A stretch of DNA of 21,213 bases from Plakobranchus ocellatus (lineage: Eukaryota > Mollusca > Gastropoda > Plakobranchidae), in the NCBI GenBank assembly GCA_019648995.1, contig BLXT01006392.1:1421745-1442957 (forward strand). Reading direction: 5' to 3'. Positions 1 through 11,200 of this stretch are shown piece after piece. Positions within the stretch are counted from its first letter, which is position 1, and each line of letters opens with the position of its first letter. The translations under genes were made by a program, and so were the position numbers. Under the pieces are notes generated by a model. The model was not told where the DNA came from, did no database searches, and saw only the letters and a program-made list of their open reading frames with translations.

Positions 1-405
1 ATACCATTTTATGTGTGATGGAGGGAATTAAAGATTTCCAGATCACCTGGAAATATTATGAATAAGGTTCATCAGGATTTGAATTGTTTCTAAAGTTATA
101 TTCCTCATTATCTGTAGTCAAGTTAAACAAACATTTTTTAGTTTGTTATTTTTAGATTAATATATTGAAATTTTATCTCTTGTCTCTTGTCTTATATCCT
201 TTAAATAGCTTTTTTGGTGAGAAAGAGTAAATTGCAATTAAAAAATTTTGTGAATCTATAACTAATGAGTCATGACTTTATTATTTTTACATAACCTTTT
301 CATCTTTTATATAATTTCAGCAAATGTGATTCCGTTAATGACAGTACAATACATAGATTTTTTTACTATCGATTTTAGATGCAAGATTGTTTTTATTCTT
401 TTCAG
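1..405. other. Intron sequence upstream of first visible exon
   Basis: AT-rich sequence with no exon that I can support. An acceptor-like aatttcag ends at 320 and is followed by CAAATGTGAT, resembling the real exon start 85 bp later. The required frame from there hits TAG at 376-378, so it is not used in this model. The true acceptor is at 404-405. Confidence 0.6.
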
Positions 406-588
406 GGTGCAAATGTGAACCAAGCAGATGCAAATGGAAATTCTTTGCTGAACATGGCATGCTGGCGTGGATTTGCAGACATTGCCCAGCTACTGATTCA
501 CAACGGTGCTGATGTAGATTCTCAGAATGAATCTGGGAACACGCCCTTAAACGTTTGTGCACATAAAGATTATCCACCTATTGCCAAG
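406..588 (+). CDS. ASB-type gene, first exon in window (ankyrin repeats)
   Basis: Encodes residues 1-61 and contains GANVNQADANGNSLL, then GADVDSQNESGNTPLNVC, so it carries parts of three ankyrin repeats. The acceptor is ttcag ending at 405 and the donor is AAG|gtgggt; both boundaries are phase 0. The frame stays open upstream to an ATG at 379, which follows a TAG at 376-378. That ATG is probably intronic read-through, because the exon starts in the middle of a repeat and the splice acceptor is good. Confidence 0.88.
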
Positions 589-3500
589 GTGGGTCTGAAA
601 AATAAAATAAAATGTTGGATTAGAATCTAGTATGCTTAGCTTTTGGAAAATCCCTTAAATGTATCCTCTTTCTTGTCATAGTGACACTTTGCAAGGTTGC
701 GATTGCAGGATATAGTTTATGCAGTTTGATTTGCAGGCCTGAAATTCTGCGATGATAGAGAAAGGTTTATTTTTTATTTTTCATTTTTTTTTTAATTTGA
801 AGAAATCTTCATCTTTGAAAATTATTACTGTTGACACTGCTTAAGTGAGAGCAAGTTGATCTTTTTGCTTTGAACACACTTGTCTAAGTCAATCTTTCAT
901 AGCATGGCAATGCACATTAAAGAGTGCTTTTCCTCACTCTATAATAATTTTAAGTTCCACTTTTGCACACTAGTGAGCTTGCGCATAACTTAGCCCTTCT
1001 TTTTATAGTTCATCTTGTGTTAGATTTTCCAATGCTTTGTAGGTACAGGACTGGGCAGCAGGGCAACAAAGGAGTGTTGCATGTGCGTGTATAGGGAAGG
1101 GCAATGCTCATCACAGGCCCACAATGTGGTCGAGAGATAGGTCTAGTTCTAGATCTGCTCACACTTTTTACATCAGCATCATTGACTTCACTGGCTTAGG
1201 CGTAACACTTTTGCTGGCTTTGTTTAAAATTCAAAGAGTGCTCTCTCTCTCTCTCTCATGCACTGTGGCAGTGCTGACTGTGACATCTAAGCATACCCAT
1301 CATTTCCAATCAATTAATATGTGCGTGCGAGTGTTGGAGGAGAAGGGGAGTAATAGCTTTGTTGGGATGTGTGCGGAAGTAATTAGCAAACAGGAACTCT
1401 TGGCTTGTCTTGGTCTAGTCAATAGCCAATGTAAATTTCATGCAATTTTTTCCTTTTCCCCTCCTTTCCTTTTCCCCATTTGAAGAACAAAGTCCTTAGG
1501 GCCTAGTAAAGTTCCATTGTAGCTTATACACTCTCTGGTATAACTTCGTTTAGAAATGTGCTGGAGCTAAAATCTTTTACAATTTGACATCAACTAAAGC
1601 AGTGTTGACCTTCCATAAGTATTGAATGTGATGCAGAGCAAATTCGCTTATGTTAATTGTGGGGGATAAGAATTTGAAACATGTTACTCTTAACTATGCA
1701 ATGTACGCAATTACAATTCTCTCATTTTTGTAAGGATTGCTCTATAGCCACTAGTTTTTATTTTTAAATTTTGTAGGAAAAATATTAGAAGTCATTTTTG
1801 CTTTAGTCATAGGAAGTGGCATTTGTTTTTTTTTTTATGTTTTCAAAAAGGATGTGCACAACATGAGATCTTTACTTTGTCTTTAAAGTTTGCACATTAA
1901 CATTTATTTCATTATATGTTTTGAATATAGATTCTTTTGGCAAGTGGTTGCAGCTTGAATCTGGCTAACAAAGAGGGACACACACCTCTGTACAGTGTGG
2001 CAGAATCTGGCAATGTCAATATGGTGCAGTTGCTTCTTGATGGTGGGGTGGATCCAGATTGGGGAGATCTTTCATTTAGAACCCCTCTGTTAGTGGCAGC
2101 TAAAGCAGGACACAAAGATGTTGTGAAAGCTCTTATTCATGCAGGTTTACACAATTTTTTCAAGTCTTTTTCTGACTCTGCTCTGCCATCAGATCTAAGG
2201 CAGGCTAAGAACTCTTCAGATTTAAAAAAAATATTTTTACCAAAATCATAAAATTTGGAAATATATTTTTTCAAGGACCAGTCATGCTATGTCACATCTT
2301 AAATGACTTTGATTCTGGGGATCTAGGATTGTGATAATAGTATAATGTGATACAATATTCTTCGTGCAAAGAAGTAAAGTTGCCTAAGATATGATAACCC
2401 ATTCTTGATCTTGCTTTATTATCTTCACCAACTCTTATCTTCTCTTGCCTCATTTTGATTCCTGCTTTTTAATTTTAGAGTATTGTTTTCTTTTTAATTT
2501 TGTTATGTTTTGAAATGTCTTACTATAAAGAAGCTAAAGGCAAAAGTGTAAGACCTATTCAATTTTTTGTAAGGCACCAGTGAAATCGACAAAATCATGG
2601 ATGTACCAGTGTTGCCCACAAATGTTTACAACGGCATATTTATAAGGTGATAAACTTCCCTACAATTTTCAGATTTCTCTTTGTAAAGTTAATCAACTCA
2701 GTCTCTTCTTTGCAGCTTTAGCTGCACATTGAACACAATGGCTGTGCAGCACAAAAGGGTTTTTTCCAGACATGAACAGTCTGGAGATTAGGTCTCGCAA
2801 AAATAGTTTTACATAAAATCGATTGAGATGCAGGTCCATAAGTGTTGGGAATTTAAATTATGTGTCTAATAATCTTGATCTGACATTTAAATAAAAAATG
2901 AGTTCTTCTGGTAATATAAAGTATAGAAAACCCTTTTTTGTATGTTCTATTGTTAGTTATGTCTGTCCTTTCATCTTTAGCTCTTGATGTTTTTGGTGGG
3001 TTTTTTTTGGTTTTTTTTTGTACCAGGAGCCAATGTGAACAGCCAGAGTCGGCAAGGGAGGACAGCTCTCCATGAAGCAGCCATGAATGGACATGTCCAA
3101 GTGTTGCAGCAGTTGCTGGATGGGAAGGGCAACCCAGATTTGCCCACAGTCAAGGGCACCACACCTCTTCTTGGTAAGCTTTCACATCCATTTGCTATGG
3201 AAAAACATTTTTTAAGAAACAGACGACTTTCTTGCTTTTGACCCTTGGCATGTTGCAAATCTTTTCTTTTAATATAGTCTACTGCTGACTTGTATACTCA
3301 TACTTTTTCTTCTTTTTTGTTTTCTTAAATTGTTGTGATATAATTCTTTGTTGTCTCTTTAACTCACTTGAGACTGGTCCCGCTTCAGTTGTGGGCCACC
3401 TAAAAGTGTTAAAAAGACTGGTCCAGCTTGCGGGAACGACTTTAAATATACCACAACTGTTGCGAGTTCAGTCCCACACTGCAACAGAAGAGACTGCTAG

Positions 3501-5184
3501 AAACTGTACTCAAAAGGTTTTTGCAACTGAACGCATCCCTGATTTTATAGGAATTAAAAAGTACAACGATGCAGAGAACTGAAATATGGGCTTGAAAAGC
3601 TGACAGTTCACACTGAAACTAGACCTAGGTCTAGATCTACGTCCATGAGACTTAGCTAATTTGTATCATGTCAGAGGCACGTATTTTGTTTGAAACGTTT
3701 CAAGAAGAGTCAGATTTTGATTATAATTCAGATTTAGATCCAGAATTCATCCCAAACGCAGATTGTAGATCCAAATCTACCATTAGATGCAGGCAGTCAG
3801 AATCAGAATCTAGCTCAGACGAGAAGTCCAGGCCTACGAGAAGAAGTAAACGGTGTAGATCTAATAAATACAGTAAAAAAACACAGAGTAATGTAGAAAC
3901 AGACCTGTTCTGCACGGCAGGTAGCGATATAGATGGAAAACTTAAAATTCAGTTTTTATCTATTTTGTTTGAGATTTAGTGTGATGTGTGAGGATGTGTC
4001 TGGGTCTGGGAAAATTTATACGAGGTGCAATTTAGGGACCTTTTTTGAAAAATCATGAAAAAAAAAAGTTGCAATGAAAAGTTCAAACTTTTATATTTGA
4101 AAATTCAACTCTGCAAATTTTAGATTAATTGAATCTGCAGTTTTTTTTTCATGAATTTTCAAGTAAAGAAGCCCCAAAAGCTCAGTCCTGGGCGCTCGGT
4201 AGCCCACTGTGGGCCCAGTCTCAAGTGAGTTAAGAGTTTTTTTCTGTTTTGTCTTTTTTCTCTAGATACTGTAGGCTCTAATGAAGTGAAAAATTATTTA
4301 TTGAAAAATATGTTTCCTTATAATTTATTGTGCTATATTTGATTTTGTTTTGTTGTCACTCTGAAATACTCTGAATACTATGAATAGCATTAATGTGGTC
4401 CATAAAGTGGTTAAGGCTTTGAAATGCACAAACCTGATTTTGAGTGATTAAAGCAAAGGACAAAAAAAAAAAAAAGATTGCCTCTCGGCAAAATACCTAT
4501 GAAATACTTTTTTTTAAGAACAATTATGTTTTTAAAATTGTTTTAATTAAAATATGAGTGACTGAATGTCTTTTGTAATTATTTAAAGCCTCATATACTC
4601 AATATATCATTTTGTGTTAAAATAATATGTCGATTTTTTATAACTTCATTTCACTATAGGTTTGTTTCTGTATTAATCTTATAACTAAAGCATTTTTCTG
4701 TTTGACTGAGTTAATTTTTCTATCAATGAGAGCGCAAGATTTTTGCTTTGTTGAATTTTTTTTATTTCAGAGGCAATTACAAAAAACTCTGTGGAAGCCT
4801 GCCACATCCTCATCAAGTATGGCTGCAATGTAGATTTAGCAGACAGGACTCATTGTGCCCCTTTACATGCAGCCATAAGACAAGGTTGGTATGAACTGTT
4901 GGTATTGCTTGCGAGGGCAGCCAAATGAGATGTTTTGAGATCAATTACAGTAAATATAATAGATCACAAGAGCAGACCTACTGAGTGGAATGCTGAAATA
5001 GGGCAAAAATTGTAGGTCAGTATGTTTGGAAGGGCAAAAGGTCACCATAAATACCTTTTAACAAATCCAAAGTTTTCCAAGTAAAAGTGACTAATTTTCA
5101 GGCAAAACTTTATACTTTATTTGAATGCTATACTTTTTTTTTTGTCAGTAGTCACCTGTATATATATGCAATATATGCATTTAA

Positions 5185-5225
<41 letters not shown>

Positions 5226-8200
5226 TGTGTGTGTATATATAATCTTGGTATATTTATATTAACATATATTTGTGTGTGTGTATGTGTATATATGTTAATA
5301 TGAAAAATATACATATATACAGTGTGACCACAAAAACACCCCTTGATTTCAAATATTTATAATATGAGAGGTTGAGGAATATTTTCACAAATTGGTGTCT
5401 ACATCTGCAGAAATCAATAAAGTTTTATGTGATATGGTTTGATTTCAAAGGCACTCGATGTGTGCCTCTCTTGTGGCCCACCAAACATCCAAGGCTTTAA
5501 TGAAGCTCTGTCCAGACTTTCTGCAGCATATCTGGTGTAATCGTGTACAGCTTCAGTCATACGTTCCTGCAGTTCATCTATGGTCTGGGGTAAGGGATGG
5601 ATTGTAAACTTTGTCTTTGAGGAAAAAGTCACAAACAGTTAGATCTGGTGATCTTTGGGGCCATTTGTAAAACACTTGGTCGCTTTGTTCAGCACAGCCA
5701 ATCAATGGTTTTGGTAGGTTTGTGTTGAGAAATGTGCAGAAATTAGAGACCAGTGTGGCGGCGCACCATCCTGCTGCAAAATGTAGTCATCACTTTCAGC
5801 AGCTAGTCTTGGCAGCAATCAGTTCTATAACATCTCCAGGTAGGTTTGGCCAGTGATAAATAATCCTTCAAAGAAAAAAAGGACCATTCACAGTCCTCTC
5901 TGTTACTACACAAAACATATTCACTTTGGGAGAGTTACGTTAAACTTTAGAGTGGCATGAGCATTCTGGGTCCTCCATATTCTCACGTTGTGTCTGTTCA
6001 CCTTCCCACTCAAGTGGAAGGTTGCTTCATCACTGAAGATTATCTTTGACAGCAGATCAGGATCATTTTCCATCGACTCCTGGATAATGTGCGCCTCTTT
6101 GTCTTGCAAGTATAACTTTTGGACCATTTGCAGCTTATAAGGTCTAAACCTCAAGCATTTGCATAAGATCTTGCATACTGTGCATTGCAGAAGTTGTAAC
6201 TTTTGGCTACATATGCGTGTTAACTTCTTGAAGCTGCAAAGTTAACTGTCTCTGACCCTTTCAACAGTTTCCTCTGACACTGCTGATCGGCCGGAAACTC
6301 CTTTTCTCTGATCACAGATGTATTCTCTCTCAATGAAATCGTTGTGGCACTTCGAAATCCTCTTGTTAGAAGGTGGATTGTTGTGATGAATGCATATGAA
6401 AGAATGCTGTACAATTGTAACACTGTTTGTTTTTCCAAACTCCAAACACAGCTACGTTTTGTGAAAATATTCACTCAACTTCTCATATATTATTATGAAT
6501 ATCTGAAATCAAGGAGTGTTTTTTGCTCACCCTGTTGTATATTTTTTTTCTCTTTTTTTGTGTGCTTTTTAATCAAGTTTAGAAAGTGCGCTGTATGCTA
6601 TTATGAATTTGGGACATTTCTGTCCCAGTTTCCCTCATGTTTGACCCCAGTGGATCTGCTGACATGCAAGGCCTAGTGACTGCTCTTGTTGAGGCTGGTG
6701 CGGACATCAATAAATGTGATCAGGCCAAGTGGACACCTCTGTATCAGGCAGCCTCTGCCGGACAATTAGGTAAATAATATCCAATCCCATTGCAATGGCT
6801 ACAGTATAGTATTAAAAGTTATTTCAATGACAATGAACTACAGTCAAATCTTTTATCACCTAAAAGTGGGCAAACTAAAGTAATTGGTTAAACCACAAAA
6901 AAAAATTTAGACCAGAAAGCAATGTAGTTTTTAATTTATATTTCTTTAAACTGAAAATGTGCTTAATTAAAGTAAAAGCTATAGTCCCATAAATTTTGGT
7001 TTATGAGAATTCCGCTGAAGTTAAAAAAAAGTTTTATTTCCTCAATAAAAAAAATTATACGCCTAATTCAAGCAATACTAAATCTTAGTATGCTCACAGT
7101 TTTTGAAATGGGTATAAATTAAAAGAAAATAAAGATGGTGTTTTCTTTTTTTTAAATAACCATGACGACATAATTATAGACTCATTTGCATTTTAATATT
7201 TACTTTTGCTACGTATTCCTCATGAAATAAGTTCTTCTTTAATTGCTTCTTTAAAAATAAATTCATCCAAAAAGCAATGTCTGCGCTTTTTTTTTTTGTT
7301 CAATTCTTAAATGTGAGTCATCACGGTTATGTTAAAAAAAAATGTTCGTTATTGATGTCCATTTTTTGTCTGTGTCTTTTCTAGCTCTGCGAATGGTAGT
7401 TCTTCATCGATTAGACACAGATTACTTTTAAAAAATAATAAAGTTATCTACCTGAAACTTCATTTCCAAGCCTCCAGTACAACAATTTATAGGCCCATCT
7501 TTGAAAAAGTTCTTGAATTATATGATGTTTGTAAGTTATAGCTCATTTTGTAGGTTTGTTGGCTCTTAAAAAATGTTTTGAATCTGATTTCTAGTCCAGG
7601 GCCAAAATGTTGTCTGCTATCCTGTGTCCCCTTTGCTCATGAAGGTGTAAGATTTATATTTGTACATTTGCTTTGTGGGTTTTGTTGGGCATATGTGACC
7701 TTGCTCCTCTTTATTGAGTCGGGACTTGAAGAAATCCAAAGTGTCAAGAAAAAGGTAGCAAACGACTTCGCTATGCTGTATGCCTGTAAATATTGGGCGC
7801 CTATGACTGGTTGATCTATGCTTATTCCATGCATCGCTTTTCTTTCCACAATTTTTTGTTACTCTAATGTTTCCAGATTTGTGTAAATATCTGTTGGAGA
7901 AAGGAGCTAAGATTGACAGTCTGACTCAGCAAGGCAGTTCAATTCTGCACGCAGCCGCTTATGGTGGGAATGACAACATTGTGAAGCTGTGTTTACAAGC
8001 TGGTACTAAACATATACATTTAAGTATTAGAAACTGAAGTTATAAAAATATTCAAGCTCAGCACTTTTTGAAAATTATGGAAATTAAGAAATAGTTATCA
8101 AGCTTTCACAAATACTTATTTATACTAGGTGTTGATTGAAATAAATCTACTTAAATTACCATGTGATGAAAAAATTCATACGGCTGCACCTGGTTTTTTT

Positions 8201-11200
8201 TTTGTTGTTGTTGTTTTTTTTATTATTTAAGTCCTTGCTTGTTTCTCACATTTTGCGAATTTTTTCAAACAATTTAATGGTCTTAATGTGTTAAAAACGG
8301 GTACAAGTGAGCTTTGAGCCCAGAGACAGGAATAAAAATGATTTTTGTTTTTAAAAGGCTTTTGCTGATGACATGGAAAATTAGTATTTTTTATTATTAG
8401 TTTTTTCCGAAGGAAACAAGTTTGGTTTTTTTGGGTTTTTTTTAAGTAATTTTTTTTTTGCTCTTTCCCCGCTCCTCTTCTGTGACACTTAATTGGATTA
8501 GGTTGTTCTGTGAATACTGTAGATGAGCTAGGACATCATCCACTATTAGCAGCTGTGTCTTCACGTTGCAGTCTTCAGGTAAACGCTATGGTCATAGAGA
8601 ATGTGATATGAAATACAAGAGCTATGCCCCTTTGTTATTGTTAGGCATCAGTCAACTAAAAAATCTATCTCTTGTAATTTAGGTCCAAAATAATTACTTC
8701 GATCAGGAGATATTTTCATTTCCCAATTTTAATTGAAAACAATTCTTAGGTTAGGGATTTATGATACAAAAATATCAGAAATGATTTTTTTTTCCCAAAA
8801 TGTTTATTTTTTTATTTCATTAAACATCAGGAATTGTAGAAAAAGGAAAGTCAATTCCACCAATAATAAAAAAAAGTCCACTTCTGATTTTCCTTTCTTT
8901 CTTTTTTTTTTTTAAAGTAGGCCATGCCTGAATTAAGCATTATGTGATATTGAGAAAAGATGTAGCTGTTTCCATAAAATTTTCATTTTTGGAGTGATTT
9001 CTTGATGCATTATGAAATATGCAGTATATATTTATTGTATGCATCATTTAAAATTGTACACTCAAGTCTCACTGAGATATTTATTTACTTTATATTCTTT
9101 TTATATAGTAGTTTTAATGTAAATGCTATGTTCATGTTTAAATTATTCTTCCCCAGTCAAAAGAAGCACTGTACCGTCTATATACCTTTTAGATTTAGCA
9201 CTAACGGTCAGCTGTGCTTCTGATTTTGACTGGCTTCATTTTCAGATAATTGAAAGTCTTTTAGATGAAGGCAGTGATGTCAACATTACTAACAAAAAGA
9301 CAAAACACACTGCCTTACATGAAGCTATCTATTTGCATGATTCGAATGCTGGCCGCCTCCTCATAGACAAAGGTATTGAATGTACTATCTTATCTGCACA
9401 GGCAGTTTGTATATGTTTTTGTTAAAACTTTCTGAAAATTTTTAAACCATCCTCTGGCAAAAAGAGAAAGCACTGAAAAGTTTAAAAATGTTATTTGAAG
9501 GAATCTTTTGTTTTCATTTGCAAAGCAAATTGTATTTTTTGTTTTGTTTTGTCTTTGCTAAAATACCCAATTGTGATCTTCACATTGCATAAACTTATTG
9601 CCAGATTTTACAATAAAAGATTATATGTGTGGTTTTCTGAAAAGCTGATTGAAATTTTCAATCTCAAATCACTAATAAAAAAATTGATCTCTCTGGATAC
9701 CAAGTTAGGAGACTTAGATTGACTACCTAATAACTTATATTTGAGAATTGGAATTATTTTATATCAAAGACAACTTAACTTCTTCTAAGTTTCAAAGCAG
9801 AGCAACAAATGATAGAGCATGATTATCTCCATCGGCTTCATGTAAGCCCCTTGAAAAACAAAAAAAAGAGGAGTAATGGTTTTGTTCTCTACCTTTGGTC
9901 AAACTTCTTATTCTTTTGTAACCAAACAATGCTCTTTATTTTTTATTTCAATTATCCCCCGTTTTTTTTTTTACTCTTTTTTTTGCCAGGTAGCAACCTG
10001 GAACTATTGAATCATGAAGGAAAGTCCCCACTGTACCTAGCCTGTGAACGAGGTCTTTTTGAAACAGTTCAGTACATGGTGACTGAGAAGAAGTGCAGTA
10101 CTTCTAGCTCAGATATTTCTGCTCTGCCCATACATGCTGCAGCATGTCATGGTGGTACCTCAACAATACAAGTGCTTGCTGAGGCTGGGTGCAACATCAA
10201 TGAAGTTAGTCTTAAATCTAGTTATAGATAGTATTGTCTAGGTATTGGCAAAGCTTGAGACCATGTTTGCAGTTGTTTACTTTGGTGAATAAAATAAGGA
10301 AAGATTATGTGCAATTAGGGGAAAATAAAGATAAAAAAGGTCAGCAGGACTTATCTTGAGGGCCACCCTTATCTTCATAGTGTTGTTTTGTTTTCCTAAA
10401 GTTCTTGAATGGCTTGGCTATGAGTAGTAAATTTACAGAGGTGCCAACCACTATATCGCATTCTTAGATTTCAAGCTAATATTCTTGAATTTCTAAAGGT
10501 GCACTCCTAAATTGTTTGCCTTTTTTCATTATGTTTTGAATAAATGAATCGCCATTACAAACCGGAAAAGGGTAAATGAGTATCGGTGAAATCTAATTCA
10601 TGTAAAGTTAGATATGAGCAGTAGATGAAGTTGAAAAAAGTAGGTCTGTAACTTTACTTTGTGGTGAGTGAGCTCAGAGTAAAGGTAGGTGACCAGTTTT
10701 TTTTTCAGTGATTTTGTCATCATAGTTATGTTCCAAAGTTGTTTGTTAAACTCACACAGCAAGAAGGCAACCAAAACTATTGACATCATTACACTCAGAA
10801 ACTCAATTTTGGCATTGATGAGTTAAATTTTTTTCTAAATGTGGCAAATAGAAAATCTTTCCAACATGATGACAACCCTCATTTTGGCAATCCTCATACA
10901 TTGATCTTTAAAATTGCAGCTTGTGATTCAATTGGATGGTTTTTAGACATAATTATCTTATTTTATCAAATGTCATTTTTTAGACAAATGAGAAAGGAGA
11001 GACTCCATTAGCTGCTGCCCTTGCAGAAAACAGTTTCTCATCTGTCCGTGCTTTGCTGCAGTGTGGAGCTGATCTAGAAGCTCAACAGAAGGTAGGGGTG
11101 AGCAGACTTCTCCACACCCACTGTTTTTTGGAGCAATTTTTTCATTTCTACACCAATTTTTGCTTCATCGATTTTTCCACGATCTTTACAATGGTCTTAA

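Larger units (their letters stand above)
3359..4233 (+). mobile_element. Non-autonomous piggyBac-like transposon with TTAA target duplication
   Basis: TTAA at 3359-3362 and 4230-4233 flanks an 867-bp element (3363-4229). Its ends are inverted repeats: the left reads CTCACTTGAGACTGGTCCC, and the reverse complement of the right reads CTCACTTGAGACTGGGCCC. They differ at one base in 19. TTAA insertion is the hallmark of the piggyBac superfamily. Just inside the left end, GACTGGTCC is repeated (3372-3380 and 3416-3424), a subterminal direct repeat. The element keeps only a short acidic ORF, so it would need a transposase supplied from elsewhere. Confidence 0.85.
3174..4770. other. Intron 3, 1,597 bp, carrying a piggyBac-like insertion
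   Basis: More than half of this intron (3363-4229) is a transposable element, listed separately. The remainder (3174-3358 and 4234-4770) is AT-rich, with poly-A/T tracts and no coding signal. Confidence 0.7.
4885..6628. other. Intron 4, 1,744 bp, with microsatellite and mariner-like insertion
   Basis: Positions 4885-5156 are AT-rich with nothing recognisable. A TA/TG microsatellite follows, then a reversed mariner-like element (about 5320-6534), then about 95 bp leading to the acceptor at 6628. Confidence 0.7.

Noticed and set aside
840..1260. Apparent weak direct similarity between 840-945 and 1184-1256 in intron 1
   Set aside because: Only scattered short matches (such as AAAGAGTGCT) with no alignable core; consistent with chance.
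1124..1483. 119-codon + strand open frame in intron 1
   Set aside because: It crosses a CT dinucleotide tract, has no domain resemblance, lies inside an intron, and joins neither neighbouring exon.
5117..5314. Open frames on both strands over the TA/TG repeat
   Set aside because: The peptides are alternating tyrosine/isoleucine runs produced by the dinucleotide repeat.
7578..7814. 78-codon open frame in intron 5
   Set aside because: No recognised domain, no splice partners in phase, and exons on both sides join directly without it.
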